A DNA stretch of 64,000 bases from Acanthopleura granulata (GCA_016165875.1 JABBOT010000002.1:27666265-27730264), one strand, 5' to 3'. Shown: positions 13,001 through 27,200, counted from the stretch's first letter. The notes: generated from the letters alone by a model not told the origin. A program made the numbers and translations.

Positions 13001-14954
13001 TTATGATAACTGATTGATGTAAATTTATTCACAGCAATATGACGTCATAAATACCTCAATGTATATATATATAGAGAGAGAGAGAGAGACAGAGAGAGAG
13101 AGAGGGAGAGAGATAAATGTTGCATACCCTGACCTCGTGCGTACATGCACGGCACCATAGACCACAGCTTTATGATTTATTAAAATTAATTAAGAAATTG
13201 CATGTAATGGGAAACCCCTTATTCACGGTCCAGCGTTCACTGGTTAGCTAACACTTTTGTAATACTGTATCCTGAAATCTGCTCTGTTCTCACGTCAGAG
13301 GGCTGACACTCTCAATTTAAACGTCATACATGCAGGGGTCTTTCACCCATATACAAATGAGACGGAAGACAATTCACTATCTGTATGACATATATACTCT
13401 CCCAAAATAGAAACACATCGTTAGAACATGTTGAGGACAACAGATGCCACCAAGGTACACAGTGAACTTTCATGTGCTCACAAGGTGTCACGGCTGATTG
13501 ATGTTCCGATGCTTACTTCCTAATGACTAACGTTCTCACTATCTTATTGTGTAACTTGTGTAAATACGACTTGGATATGCATATTTAACCTGTGCATTGC
13601 TTTTTTGGCACCTTGTATTTGCAATGTGACCTGTGTGTCCAAGCAGACCATATTATATACACTTACATATGTTACAAAGATTATCTTAAATTCAACGGGA
13701 CAGTTTTCCTGTCCGAGTACAGATGTAACTTTTTACGTGCAGGAATCACTTACTTTTACATATTCAGTGAAGAACATGTATAGAAGTGTATGTGGCTCTA
13801 AATTAACATTGTTTACAGCTTTGTGCATGAACCGAGGGATTAATCCGTGACTACACATAGAGCAATTGTATGTGTATAAAACTGATTAAGATAGGGTTAT
13901 ATCTTGTAAGGGGATACACGTTGACTTGTCGTAAGATATGTTGCAGTATTCCATGCAAATAAGGTCGTGTATGCATATATGTGTACCGGTATATGAGCCT
14001 GCACCTGACTGCATACTAGTCTCTCTCCTTGCCTCTCTGCACAGTCATCTATCTGACACAGCGATCTTATAGGTGAACTCTTCAGTCTTGCCTCCTATGT
14101 GAAGAATTGCCTTTTTTCTGGGCTGAATTCGATCTGCCCCCGTGTGGACCCCAATTACACCTGTGTCCAACAGTCAACTCTGGATCCCACGCGAGGCTAG
14201 TGATCATGTCGCAGATAAGGTATAGTAACTTTTTGACATGTATACTTGATATACAGATCAGACAAGCGTCCATTTGGATGTATACACTTACTTCATTTTC
14301 CCTTTTTCACCAGTATAATTTCATGTAGCAGTGTTTTGTGCAAGGTGTAAACTCCCGCATATACGTTTAAAGGATTTTGGAATTCTGATAGAATTTAGAC
14401 TCAAGTGACACTGACGTCACACATAGTCCACGGAGGTCAATCCCTGAGTGTTAAGTACACCGGTAACTATGTTCACACGAACGTTGCAACGCAACTGAAG
14501 GTAAGAAAAGGTAAGAAAAGATTGATTGTCCTTGATGTTGTATATCAGTTGACAAACTCCTACTCCCAGCCCAAGGGGTACAGCAAAGCGCACATATAAA
14601 TAACATGAGAGTTCTAATGTTCGTAGTAACTGAGTTATTTAATAGAAACATTTTTTATTACCTCCTGTCCACACAAAGAAGCATTTTTCAACAATATTTA
14701 ATGCGTCCGTAACTCGCATAACTAGTACATAAGGAGTGTCTCACACAGGTATATAATAACAACGACTGACAGAACTAATTAAGCAAGCAAATCTATGCTA
14801 AATATTATAGGAGCTGAACAAATTATTTCAAGTATATATATGCATAACGGTTTTATAAACGTATTTGTTACATGAGCATGCTGTCACGTAGTCTGACGAC
14901 TCCCAAATGATTGAAGCAATACACTGATTCCTTTACACATTTCTAAAAGTTTAT
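10095..14954. other. Gene-free stretch
   Basis: There are no recognisable coding exons. A weak relic of the SINE tail family is visible at about 11680-11790 (TATTTATTTATTTGACTGTCGCTTAACGC and on). Short frames at 13592-13850 and 14107-14328 have no family features. The GA microsatellite is listed separately. Confidence 0.5.
13073..13113. repeat. GA microsatellite
   Basis: About 40 bases of mostly GA dinucleotides, with one C and one extra G interruption, directly follow a short TA run. Confidence 0.9.
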
Positions 14955-15027
14955 GGTTCATTTATTTATTTGATTGGTGTTTTACGCCGTACTCAAGGAT
15001 ATTTCACTTATACGATGGCGGTAAAAG
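14955..15027 (-). mobile_element. Truncated SINE tail fragment
   Basis: The segment TTTATTTATTTGATTGGTGTTTTACGCCGTACTCAAGGATATTTCACTTATACGA, read in pieces, is the reverse complement of the conserved 3' tail seen in full at 15958-16013. Only the tail is present, as expected for a 5'-truncated copy. Confidence 0.7.
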
Positions 15028-15780
15028 TTTTTGTTGTATTTGATTCTTTACATCTTTGCAAATATGATCGGTCTTGTTTATTCTTTACAAAGATCGAACA
15101 GTGTATGCCACATGTGTCTGGTTCTGTACACCTCGCGAAAATGTCTGCTCTATTTGATTTTTACGCCTTATACTAAAAGTTAATCATGTGTTTGATTATT
15201 TCCATGTCCCTGAAAATGTAAGTTCTTTTTGATTCTGTGCGCCTTGATTAAGGCTTAGGCTCTGCTTGATTACTTTCACCTGTCAAAAAATGTGTGCTCT
15301 TATTTGCTTCTTTACCCCTACCGGTATACCGGTTTTTATGGTTTGGGTGACGCTTTCCCAAAACTGACAAGTTTGTACCCGTAATTTTTAAAATCATCGC
15401 CGGCAAGTTGTTGTAAGTGATCAGTGAAGTGGCCGCCTGTCTTATATTAGTCCTCATATGTATTATTGTGTGAGATTTTTGTGTTTGTTTTTTTCTGACG
15501 TATCCAAGCCTGCATGCATGAACTTCCACTGACGCCATGGCAACCACGAATCGGTACAATTATTTACTCTGTGAACTGTTTTCAAGAGAAGAGGCATGTG
15601 TTGCTGTTGTTGTTTTTTTAACATTTGATCTAATTGTGATATTTGAGTTGAAAGTTAGCGAGTGGGTTACTTGGGCACTGCAATTCCATAACATTTTGTT
15701 CCGTCATACATAGTTACCTCTTGCTAAGAGAGAATTTTGCTACCACTGTACATCATACGCTTTTTTCTTTAATTTAATAC

Positions 15781-16013
15781 AGGGGCCTCCGTGGCCGGGT
15801 TTAGCGCGCTATTGCAGCCTAATGACCCATGTAGATGCCTCCCACCGATGCAGTCGCTGTGATTGTAAGTCCAGCCTAGGCTGACTTCCTCTCCGGGAAG
15901 CATTGTCAGAAACCTGCGGATGGTTAGACTTCCTCCAACCATAATGTTGGCCGCTGTCGTATAAGTGAAATATACGACGTTAAACACCAAGCAAATAAAT
16001 AAATAAATTAATT
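15781..16013 (+). mobile_element. Near full-length tRNA-derived SINE
   Basis: The head (GGGGCCTCCGTGGCCGGGTTTAGCGCGC) resembles a tRNA A box and TGATTGTAAGTCCAG lies where a degenerate B box would be. The body (CTGACTTCCTCTCCGG, CCTGCGGATGGTTAGA, CCATAATGTTGGCCGC) leads to the tail GTCGTATAAGTGAAATATACGACGTTAAACACC and AAATAAATAAATAA. This is the most complete copy in the window and serves as reference for the fragments. I think of molluscan families such as RUDI but cannot confirm the name. Confidence 0.75.
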
Positions 16014-17440
16014 TAATATAGTGATGGTGGAGTTAGGACAAGAAGATACGTCATTGCATGTGCATTGTTGAAGGCTCTGCTATATTCAGTTCCGAAACAA
16101 TTGAGGGTAACTTATGCTTGACCAGGATCCCGGTAGATGTTTAACACATTCAGATTTCAGGCTGTTCCCGCTGAATGCAGAGAGATTTATGGTATTCAGC
16201 TTAACAGGAGTGCAGAGATCACAGGTTAAATGATACATACGCAAATACAGAGGGCCACGATATCTGGTTTCAAATACCACCAACGTGTATACTTGTCTTA
16301 AATGTTTGCTGACATATATTGTACCGCGATATACACCATGCAACCATCATCACTCCTCGGTATTTATGACACATGAATGGCCTTTCTAATTGTTCTAACT
16401 GTGTCACCAACTGATTGGCCCTGCTTCTCTGACCCAGTTGCACTACACAAGTACAACACAACAAGCTCTTAAAAACAGGCAAATGGCCTATATAAATGTT
16501 AATGGCGTTATTTGGGTAGTAGTTAATCGCGCAAACCAAATGACTGAATACGCATGGTGGGAGTCATGGCCGAAATCAGCAACGTTAGGAATAATTGCTG
16601 AAAACTTTTTATTCTAAGCACGTATCCATCAAAATATCTGTTTCGTACCCTGCTCTTTTGAATACACTCAAAAGCATCAATACAAAAGCATATATGTAAC
16701 CTCTTTTTTGTCCATACATTCCTTCCTACCTGGATATTAAATGGCTTCATGTGTCTTTCCATGAATGCCTGCAACAAAAGCAAACTGTTTGATCTTCACT
16801 CCCCTGTTGCTTACCCATCTATGTATTTGCGGCTCTTATTTGTAGACGTTTCCCACGTGGTTTATGCGCCTCTTGACGGAGTATACAAAAGCCTACCCCC
16901 TCAGCACATTATTTGCACCGCGATATACACGGATACATGTACATATAGGATGTATAGTTCTCACAGGGAACACAAAAGCTGAACGGCGCGTACAATGCGT
17001 CCACACAGATAAGTGACTATACAGTGGACACCTTAAAGAAAGCTTAAGAGACAATAATGCATGTAATGTCATGCATGCGTATGTCTATATGTGTGTTAAA
17101 CTATAACAGGGAGGAGTATCTGCTGTGTAAATAAAGTACCACCACACTCGTGTATTCCGAAGGAAACATTGTACTTAAATTAGTTGAAGTTTGTTTATTT
17201 TTATACACAGACATATTCTTTATTAGTCAACACATATCCTTGATCTATGGTTTGTCTTCATATAATGCAACAGTTATACAACATACATTCTGATTCTTTA
17301 CAGGATTGTTTAGAAGAAATACGGTAAAGTTTGAGGATGAGATTATGATGGCGTTATAACAGTGCCGATGTGTCCAAGTCGATACCACCTAGAGTGACTT
17401 TAGCCAGTTATCTTTCTGATCCACCCGGGTGAGAGAACCT
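16014..17440. other. Gene-free stretch upstream of K1
   Basis: Overlapping short frames on both strands have no motifs. I see nothing else to support here. Confidence 0.5.
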
Positions 17441-17701
17441 CTGCCCTGACCACTCACTGTGTAACACTCCGATAAGTCAGTTAGAGTGTCGGAAGTTTTG
17501 ACAGAGCAGCTAGCGTCGTCATCTCGTGGCCCGGGACCTGCAGTGGATTTGTGTCGGAGCTCCATTCAGACAGGCCCGAACTGTCCCTCTGCCTGTTCAC
17601 TGGATGATTTAGGACACATGTCATTGGTTTACCAACCGCCCGCTTATCATCGTTACTTACCTTTGGCCCGCCATATATAAAGCTGCGACTACACAGGTGT
17701 C
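17441..17701 (+). promoter_or_regulatory. K1 5' region with candidate acceptor next to the start codon
   Basis: The region is more GC-rich than its surroundings. CATATATAAAG lies at about 17671-17681, but it is only about 25 bases from the ATG, too close for a normal TATA-driven leader. The run CTGCGACTACACAG ends 5 bases before ATG 17702 and could be a 3' splice site, making the upstream DNA a 5' UTR intron. Which reading is right cannot be told from sequence alone. Confidence 0.3.
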
Positions 17702-18964
17702 ATGGATTCGGGTAAATATCAGAAGATAGCCGGCTTCCCGAGCACGACCATGACTCTGTTAGAGGAGACGGACGTCCGTACTCTCAAGTCACGTCTCGTG
17801 GGCAAAACAGGAACTGTCAACATCGCTCCCAAAAATATCAGCAAACGAAAACGTCGCTATTTAGCCGATATCTTCACAACTTTAATCGATATTCAATGGC
17901 GATATTTAATACTCATGTTTGTGTCTGGTTTTTTGATAACTTGGCTTGTGTTCGGTGCTATTTGGTACCTGATGTGTTATGTCCACGGAGATTTCGATCA
18001 TTTGGACCAACAGGAATGGCATCCGTGCATCGAGAACATCCACGACTACACGACCGTACTGCTCTTCTCCATGGAGACGCAGACGACAATTGGCTACGGC
18101 TCGCGCTTTGTGACTGACAGTTGTCCAGAAGGCGTCTTCCTGGTCATGTTCCAGTCCGTCTTCGGAGCTCTTCTGCAGGCGCTGCTCACTGGACTCATCT
18201 TTTCCAAAGTTCAGAGGCCCAAGAAACGAGCCCAAACCCTGTTGTTCAGTAAGACAGCTTGCATATGTAAGCAAGACGGCTTTCTCTGGCTCATGATCAG
18301 GGTGGGAGACATGAGGAAATCTCACATGATCAAAGGCCACGCCAGTGCCGTCTGCGTCATGGACAGAATGACAACTGAGGGCGATTACGTGCCTTGCTAC
18401 CGCTATGATTTGGAGTTTGGCGTTAACGAGGGAAGTGACCGCTTATTCTTGGTTTGGCCCGTAATAATCAAACATAAAATTACTTCGGACAGTCCCTTTT
18501 GGGAATTGTCTCCGGATAATATTCGGAAGAGTCATTTTGAGCTGATAGTGGTTCTTGAGGGAGTGATGGAGTCGACCAGCATGACTGTGCAGGTGAGGAC
18601 CTCTTATCTACCAGAGGAGATACAGTGGGGGCGTAGGTTCAAAGCCATGACCCCAGAGGTCACCTCCTCCGGCGACTTCCATTTTAACTATGCAGACTTT
18701 AACACAACGATTCCGTCCACACACACACCGGTATGGAGCGCCAAGGACCTTCTTCAGCGGCGCTTGTCCAAGCCTGTGGTTGATCCCGCTCTAGAGGATC
18801 CCTCAGACACCTTCTCCATCAACTCTGAGAGTCCGGAACCCACCCTGACGGTATACACGGGTCAGAGGTTCCTGAGGAGCATCAAGGACTATGCCAGACA
18901 ACTGTCCCGTCATCGTACCAGTGCAAACGAATACCTCCCCGAGGAAACCAGCTCCAATTACTAA
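17702..18964 (+). CDS. Inward-rectifier potassium channel (K1)
   Basis: This is a 420-residue Kir channel, expected in the plasma membrane as a tetramer that sets resting potential or carries epithelial K+ flux. It has the slide helix (YLADIFTTLIDIQWRY, about 53-68), M1 (about 69-92), the extracellular cysteine pair Cys109/Cys141, the filter TTIGYG (128-133), M2 (about 144-167), the PIP2-binding basic patch KVQRPKKR (169-176), and the Ig-like cytoplasmic domain to about residue 345, followed by a variable tail. Length is normal for the family. At sites that control rectification in Kir2.1 it has Gln159 (Asp172) and Lys211 (Glu224), so weak rectification is predicted. The whole coding region is one exon. 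It is the most divergent member of the local cluster, 12 kb from K2. Start chosen as the first ATG ahead of the conserved N-terminus. Confidence 0.97.
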   Translation: MDSGKYQKIAGFPSTTMTLLEETDVRTLKSRLVGKTGTVNIAPKNISKRKRRYLADIFTTLIDIQWRYLILMFVSGFLITWLVFGAIWYLMCYVHGDFDHLDQQEWHPCIENIHDYTTVLLFSMETQTTIGYGSRFVTDSCPEGVFLVMFQSVFGALLQALLTGLIFSKVQRPKKRAQTLLFSKTACICKQDGFLWLMIRVGDMRKSHMIKGHASAVCVMDRMTTEGDYVPCYRYDLEFGVNEGSDRLFLVWPVIIKHKITSDSPFWELSPDNIRKSHFELIVVLEGVMESTSMTVQVRTSYLPEEIQWGRRFKAMTPEVTSSGDFHFNYADFNTTIPSTHTPVWSAKDLLQRRLSKPVVDPALEDPSDTFSINSESPEPTLTVYTGQRFLRSIKDYARQLSRHRTSANEYLPEETSSNY

Positions 18965-21900
18965 ATAGTAAGGCGATAGCGCATGTACATAATGTTACCA
19001 TTAATACATGTATACCTTCAATAGTGTGTCAGTTTTCCGTTGAATTATGCGAACCTTTAAGTTTCTACATTTAAGCATATAGATATACTTGCAAAGTCTT
19101 GTACGCCTCCACTTGACATACATTAACACATGAATGCATTTTTACACACGCATGCAATTTTATTCACTGCACTGATGCACTTAAAACCCTTGAATACATC
19201 AAACAACACCCAGTGTTACTTCACTGACAATCAAGAATATGTACAAACTTTATAAAGTACGTGTCAAGTGCCCTATGAGGCAGCTCCAACGCTAGGTTGA
19301 TAAAAGGATGTGGACGTTATACATATAGCTCCCTTGGTAAACTTAAAACATTACGTGATTTATGAGAGACGCGGAAATCAGGCGTTTGTTGATACCATGC
19401 ACCCCAGACAAGGTGCACTTACACAGCGGGGTTGACGTTTCCTGTATCCTGTATGACATTGACAGATTTCAGGATATATGCATGCAGTTGTACGGTAATG
19501 TGCTCAAGTGAAACAGTAACTCATGCAAAAGCAAGGTCAATGATGTCTGGGACAAAGACAGTAAATTATAACAGCGAGTACACATGTACAACTTGTTTGG
19601 TTAGACATTTCCATTTAAGATATTAGCGTTCAGTTGCTTTTCCAATTAATCCATTTGATTAAACCACACATATCTTTAATACAAGGATTACTTTGAAACT
19701 TTGACTTTCGTTTTGTTCGCAATGGAAAAGAACTGCCCTTACAATTCATTTACTCTTATCGCGAAGATATATAACAGAAAAGCAATCCGAAACTTTCCCA
19801 CGACCCACATGCGATATAACCTGAATGACTTACAGACACGGCCATCACAGTAACTTCATATCTGTCGAGCAATGTAAACCTGTCAAATTTGATCGAAACA
19901 GGCGTTGATAACCTCCTGTACAAATGAAAAGTATGATTTATGACTCCGTGTCAATACATAAGATATTTAATCAGGTAAATCCGAATTGTTTGAAGCTGTC
20001 ACGTTGTCAACGCTTTTTCGGTATTAGTGAAATATTCGCTATGATTTTTCGGAATGTGGTATGTTCTCATATTTGGTCAAACCTGTCTGGACAGTGTTTG
20101 GTGTATCTATTTAGGATAAAGCTGTCCGGCTGTTGATAACAGACACGACATTTGTATATTTCTATAACCACGGTGTGAACGAGCCATGCGCCCACGGTGG
20201 ACTTCACAATAACATGGACGCCTACTCAGGGGCGCGGGTAAACGGAGTTGTTGTGAACGCTGATTTCTCTACAACCGATTGACCGTGAATCCAGTCATTC
20301 GGATCACTGACAGATTCGTACACATTGCTGATATAAGATCGCGAACTTCAGTGTAATAACGGTAAATTAAGCGCTTGGAAAAAAGCCATTTAACAGCCTA
20401 TACAGACTTCTTTAGTTTATCCATTATAGCTATTTATTTACAAAACACTCAAAAATATATTTTTGCAATGTATATATATATTTCAGGATGCAGTGCCCTA
20501 CAGCAATATACGGTATGGTGGAACGTTTCGCTGGCTTAGTCTGGTCGAAAGGACGACGTGTGACGTTTTGACGCCAAGCTATGTGACGTCACACTGGGAA
20601 TCAGGACGTTGCGTCAAGACGTCGGTGACACCTGCCCGTGCGCACTGAGATTATGTCGACTGATAGACAAGTGTCAATAGCTAGTGAGCCAATGTCAACC
20701 TGACAATGGTCACTTCAACATAAAACTGGGAGGCAGAGGAGGAATCAAGTACCACTAAACACCTGATACAGTATGTTGCCCAGTATATATTTGTGGCCGT
20801 AGATGTATGGTCAAGTTACAGGGTACAGTGTGTTTGACTGAACGCACAGGAACACAGAACAGAAAATATACTCATATATCTCACTGTCTTGGTCATACCC
20901 AATCGCTCACACAGATGCGCACTCATAAAAACTTGTTGCCGCTTAATGGCAATGCTGCAAATCTCTTGAATGTCGATGGATGATACACAGAAGTTGTCCG
21001 CAAACCTCTATGCAGCTTGACTGATGTGGTGACTATACTACGACCATTGTCTGGTGTATACCTCCAGCCAACGACCTTCCATGATGTCAGATAAACAATG
21101 CGCATGACGACCTCTACGTTCATTTGAATTGCATTATGTGTCTGTATCTACCAAGTAAAGTATAAATTCCTATAAAACTCAGCATACTTTTGAATATATT
21201 TTACACTTATATGCATGTTATTCAGTATGTTCTGACAACGTACTGAGAAACTTTATGGTGCATTACATTCACATTCATTCCACGAGTCCACCATATAGAT
21301 AAGAGTGACGTCCCTCCATCGATGCGATTAGGTCTGAATGCCTTGGACGAATTTGTCAGGGTGGGTAAGACAGTACGGCATCCATCACCTTGTTGATTAT
21401 AGTGCTGGAGCACAATATATGAACTTATTGGTAATTACCAACGTTACCATCCATCCCACTTTTTGTGTTATGTCGGTTTGTACTTCGCGAAAGTAGGGGC
21501 AGTGCGTTACCGACATCAAGTTATTGACTTCCAATGACCTGTATACACGCCAAACTGGGGCCTTTTATGCCTTTTATGCTCAGATACATGCTATACCTTC
21601 TATGCAAACGACTGTGCCATGTATATATAACACAAGTTCTTGTGTTTTATTCGTAAAAACTTAATAGAGTTGCAAGTGACACCATCTTAAATATGGTATA
21701 TAATTTTCTCTGTGTTTATGCGAAAGTGGTGTGTACTGATTATGTTCGCCAGTCATAACGAATGACGTAAAGGGGTCACGTAAGACCAAAATGACTGTGG
21801 TATATATCCGGCTCTTTAAATTATATGTTAATTGGGTCTCGTCGGATAGCGGGATAAGTGAAAGTTATGCATCGTATGTATTTGTTGTTATTAAATGGAT

Positions 21901-22195
21901 CTTTTGTATTTTGGTAAATAACAAATACATTTCCACAAAATGATTTGACTTCGGTGTGTTTGGTGTGACTACGAAGAGAAGAAATGATATTGTGTCTAAT
22001 AGAGAGGATAAACAAGAGAACAGATGTGTCTCAGTTGTCGCCATTAAGACGTTATACTTATTCTGAGTGTTTCATTTTTTGAAACAAGAAAGCAACGGTT
22101 TGCAATAGAAATTAACAAAATTACTTGTAAACTCCCAGCTCTTAAAACATCCAATTTACAGCCATCGAATCACAAACCTAATTTAGATCAACACC
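18965..22195. other. Gene-free stretch downstream of K1
   Basis: This includes the K1 3' UTR, whose end I cannot place because no convincing AATAAA follows closely. A TGACGTCA palindrome (CRE-like) lies at 20584-20591 in a somewhat GC-richer block. A T-rich acceptor-like site precedes a 60-codon frame at 20463-20648 that has no recognisable features. Confidence 0.4.
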
Positions 22196-22333
22196 GGTCT
22201 GCCAGCAACCTGTGGATGGTCGTGGGTTTCCTCCGGGCTCGGCCTGGTTTCCTCCCACCGCAATGCTGACCGCCTACGTATAAGTGAAATATTCTTGAGT
22301 AAGGCCTAAAACACCAATGAAATAAATAAATCA
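22196..22333 (+). mobile_element. 5'-truncated SINE copy
   Basis: It starts within the body (GTCTGCCAGCAACCTGTGGATGG), passes through TCCTCCCACCGCAATGCTGACC and ends with the tail CGTATAAGTGAAATATTC, TTGAGTAAGGCC and AAATAAATAAA. It belongs to the same family as 15781-16013. Confidence 0.75.
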
Positions 22334-24040
22334 ACAGACCAATATTGCTTTGTGAAAGCCCTCCCCTGAGGCCTATACAAATGAAAGATTCTGTGTCCAT
22401 ACAGAGCCTATAATAACATTTTCTGGACGATACAAGAAGACACTTGCAAGGAATTTCTTGTCATGTTTGCTCATCTCTTTTGTCGGATGCACCTTTATAC
22501 TTGATATGAGCCCCTATTGATGACCCACTGAAAAGGAGAATGGACAGAAATAGCTAAACTAAACTAGCTAAACTGTCTGTATTCATTACTTTCTATAATT
22601 GATCCGGATTTAACGCTTCATCCTTTTTCTGTTTCACTTGCATATGAGAGCGGTTAAAGACCACGGTAGATTTATTGGGGGTCAGTATAATGCACCGCCC
22701 TTGGAGAGGTCCCTTACAAACGTGCTAACTTAAAGCCTCAGCTGAGAGCTGGATAAGAGAACGTAACCTCATTGGTCAGTTACTGCCGATCGGTTTCAAG
22801 AGAACAAAGCCTTAGCCGGATAAAGAAAACTGTGTTATAAACATTTGACATGAAATTAGCACAGGCTTAGTGTTCAGACACAGAATTCCTATATGGAATT
22901 CATCTATATGTGGTTATATTTATATACATTCCTTATATGTTCAGTCCCTGAACAGCTTATATCATTCTTATGCCGATCGTTCAGGATACAAGTTCATTGT
23001 GATGGATTTATTCCTCCCCATTAACCTTTACTCTGCTTGATAAACATCATACATACCTAACACGCCTCTCAGGACTGTAAATTATAGCCCGTTAAACAGA
23101 TTTATTAGCGTTGTTGCAAAAAAAGCCATGGGTTTTGAGCTACCGTTTAAACTTATCTGTAACGCCTGCACATATTAAAGCACAACCTAATTGATTTCAT
23201 GGTAGTGTTGCAATTGGAAACTCATCGGGCTCACTTGTCAGGATTGGCCATTCTTTCGCTTAATATTTGAATGTATAGGTCTGGCATTGCACTGGTTTGA
23301 ATAAAAACGCTTAATGCGGCTTTTTATACACCTACATTCCAGTGTCCATATACCAGTTTTGTCGCTTGGAAACATTACAAGAAAGCCCTATATTATTTTC
23401 AAGTAGAGAGTATCTAAAACAGCATAGAATGGTATACGTGGAATCTTTTAGGAATAGGAAATCTGATTCATCCTCTTTGCTTAACGTCACGGGTGACCTT
23501 GACCTAAGCGAGCACAAAGACAATGGCTATCGGCAACGAATTCATCTGCGCTGGACGGCTATGCTCCCCAGGTTTCAACTATGTTGGCTTATACCATACA
23601 CAAGGAACCTTAAAATGGGTCATTAATAGTAAAATTGAGAATTGTAAAACATCATGATGAAGGACGTGGGAAGCAGATTGGCAAGAAGGGTCCTTTACGA
23701 CTATAAAATAGGGAAACCTGAAATCCCAATCAGTCGCATCTGTCTCCTCTAATTTTTTTTACGGATTTTAGTGGCCTTTAAAAGATCAGTTTTTTTTTCT
23801 TTTTGTAGGTATGACTTTTGCATAAACATGTTAAAAATACCTAGCTTTTTTGTATCTTTGAACGTTTGCATAGGTAACAATGGATTAAGAATACAATGTA
23901 TAACCACACTGTGTCAAACGTTTGTAGAAAAGGGTCTAACCACAGAATTAGCACTTGTTCAGTGAGCGTATATGTGTAATATTCTAAACCTACATTCAAA
24001 ACAAATGTTTGTGCTGTATCGGATATTCTGCACTACAGCA
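22334..24040. other. Gene-free stretch
   Basis: A 94-codon frame at 23342-23626 and its opposite-strand partner show no domain or splice context. Nothing else is supported. Confidence 0.5.
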
Positions 24041-24043
24041 ATA

Positions 24044-24232
24044 CTAACCTAGAAGTCCAGCGCACGCTGGTTTGACCTGCGACTGTAAGTGGGAAGGTCC
24101 GCCAGCAACTTGCGGATAGTCGTGGGTTTCCCCGGGGCTCTGCCCAGTTTCCTCACACCCCCGCCGCCATCGTATAAGTGAAATATTCCTGAGTACGGCG
24201 TTGAACACCAATCAAATAAATAAACAAATATC
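24044..24232 (+). mobile_element. SINE copy
   Basis: Remnants of the head (CCTGCGACTGTAAGTGGGAAG) are followed by CCGCCAGCAACTTGCGGATAG and the tail ATCGTATAAGTGAAATATTCC, GAGTACGGCGTTGAACACCA and AAATAAATAAA. It is the same family as the other tail-bearing copies. Confidence 0.75.
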
Positions 24233-27200
24233 AACCTGGGAATTCTGAGTCCATGCAGCGAGCGAATTCATTTATCCATCATTAATATTTAACGTCCATC
24301 CATCCAACGCACTCTTATCACCATGCCCCGAAAAGGCGTCTCACCATTCTGCAAATATATAATTCTCTGCCCACCCCAAAATGTTAGTACTGTGTGCTAT
24401 ACGAAATCTTTTCATTAATATTCACCATGTACACAGCCCTATAAACACAATGTTATAATTGTGTCCATGTGTTATACATAAATTGTAGAGAAGTACTCGA
24501 GATGAATCATGCACTGAATGACCCGTGACAATCTGTGCTGCTAATAATTATAAAGATATTCCCTAATTATACATATATGCAAAAGTACATAGGCCTATGT
24601 TCAAATCTTTTATACTTTGTAAAATGTGTATATGTGGAAATCTTTCGAACGCATGTTAAAATAAACGTTTATTTTACACGTATGTAAAATTATTCTATAC
24701 ATGGAAATCTTTTGTACAATATATATCTGCGAATAAAATATCACCTCACATATGTACAAATGAAATGCACGAAGTACAGATAAACCAAGAAAATTCGGAC
24801 ACATATACAAATGAATACATTTGTACATACATGTACAACAGAATTAGACAGATGTACAATTCTTTTGCACATACATGTTAGAGAATAAATATCTTGTAGG
24901 ATTGGCGACAAAATTTACCAGACTAAACTGAGCATGAGAAGAAGCACACAGCTGTGCCCCTTGGCGCAAGAAGTCCTATTCATTTGGCCACAGTATTTAC
25001 AAGTAAAAAGATACAGATTTAAACCTGACGCACGGAACTTCCTCAGTTCTGTTCTGTCCTATCGCCTGATATTGACACCGGTATGACAGAACAAGTTGCA
25101 CTACATATTATTTAGAATCCATCTAGGTCACATAACACATGCACATGGCCAAATGACAAGGCCCTCATCGGGCCATTTATGCAGACATCATAGGTGACAC
25201 CTACCTTACTTGAGAAAGAAGGGACGATTCACACATGACACATGGGCCTGTATTAAACTAACTGAGCTTATACTGAATTAATGATATTCTCCAAAATGTA
25301 TTAAACTGACTGAACTCCTTGATAATACTCTGTAATATAATATATTACATATATTCACATTGAAGATGTTATGAGAAGAACAGCTTCTTGTGTTGGGTAT
25401 ACACAAACAGTCTTATTTTTATTCATTGCATACACATAGAGAATGCTCTGGTTTATGATTATGAAGACCCCGACATGAAATAAACTTAATGCGGTTTGCG
25501 AAGAAATCTGTGCAAAGAATGAATAATGTTTAAAATCAGTGCTCTTTTGCCTCTCCATACCTCCTCAAAACATAAACATGCAGAGTCTATTCACACAATA
25601 AGCTCTGCATGAGTTATTCATATGTCGTGAAAATTGTGAAACGTTATAAATATGAAAAAAAACTGTTCGTGTGCAAACTATGAACGTTACTATCTCAAGA
25701 AAGGAGTTTCACATAAAGTATGATCAACTGGTCCTTAGTGATTGAAAATTGCTGAACATTCTCTAAAGATCCGCATATATACTACCATATAAAAACATAT
25801 AAAAATACATATAGATATAAAAAAATTACACATGTTTTTATCCTATGTCGTGCACGAAGTGAAAAACCAGAAAACTTAAATGAGGACGGCATAAACTGTT
25901 ACTCCGTGCCATGCACATTTTCATGTTCATGTGAATTCCTCAGATCCTCCATATTAGGTTAGGACAGTTATTCTTCTGCGGTCTCATCGTGCTGGTGTAA
26001 CACGATATGCTGGATGTTTGTTTACTAAGTGTGCGAATTGGGCAAAAATGACAATCTGAGAATGTAGGTCGTTCCCTTTGTTTAGATTCAGACAACACGT
26101 TTCTCAAACGGTGGGATTACGCTTTCTCTTAAGAAACTACTTAGGGCCTTATCAGGCAACATGTGTGTGTTTTGTATTCGCCTCAACTCGTAATCTTATC
26201 TAATCTCACTGTGTATGTCGGTTTGATTCATTCAAAGGGCGTACACACTGAAACATTTCTGTAACTTTGAGTGTCGCGAAGTCATCTTTCTCATTTTGAG
26301 TCAACTTATTAACAATGTCATTCCACTCCAAAACATCACAAACCCCATGGGTTTACAATAGTGACAAAAATTATACATGGGGTACACATTCTTCACCCAG
26401 ACTGTGTGTGGCAAAGTTCTTATCTGTGACATCCACGTCGTCGTGTTATCTGTTGAATCTCTACACAGTCAAGACCAACCATTGTCTCTGTATGTATCAT
26501 CCACGTGTTATCTCTTCTAGAGATTGATTTCATCCCTTAATTGCACAGGTAGGTTTCTTGCATTATCCCCCATTTTCGGTGATGCGATACACTGTTTACT
26601 TGCTCTCTTCTAGGCCTTCAAAGCCCTTGACCAATCCAATCTTCCGAAAATAATCAGGATGGATTTGCTACAAAGGCGTTTCCAGAATTTGATACGTAGC
26701 TTACCAATTTCAAGAACCAGTTTAACCAAGAATATCAGGTTTTCCTTGCAATGGTATCTTTCGAATCTCATTTTTAACCTCACCAGCATGAAAATGAATG
26801 CACGGAGTGTCACCGCCTCCCTTTTAGCCCGCAAAGCTTAAGGGTACATATATAGATGTTAATTCTGCACGCTCTAAGCGTGTTCTTCAACCACGCAGTT
26901 GTTACACGTAAACGCCATCACATTTTAACACCTACAACTTCAGTGCGTGTTAAAGCTTTTACAGAAAAAAAATATCTGTATAGCCTTGCATTTTGGAACA
27001 AAACGCCCATAGACTTTAAGACAATATATTGATAAGAATGCTTTAACTAAAACTGTGACCAATCTCGCCGTAGGGCGACAAGTTCACTTCTACGTGTTAA
27101 AAAAAAGAGGCAGTTATTGGTGTTTTACATTGATGTTCATTTAAATTACCTTTCGGCTAAAAGAAACTTCAAAACTGAAATAACGCTCTTCATTAGCACA

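Noticed and set aside
17671..17681. TATATAAA as a K1 TATA box
   Set aside because: It lies about 25 bases from the ATG, leaving almost no leader; an acceptor before the ATG fits better.
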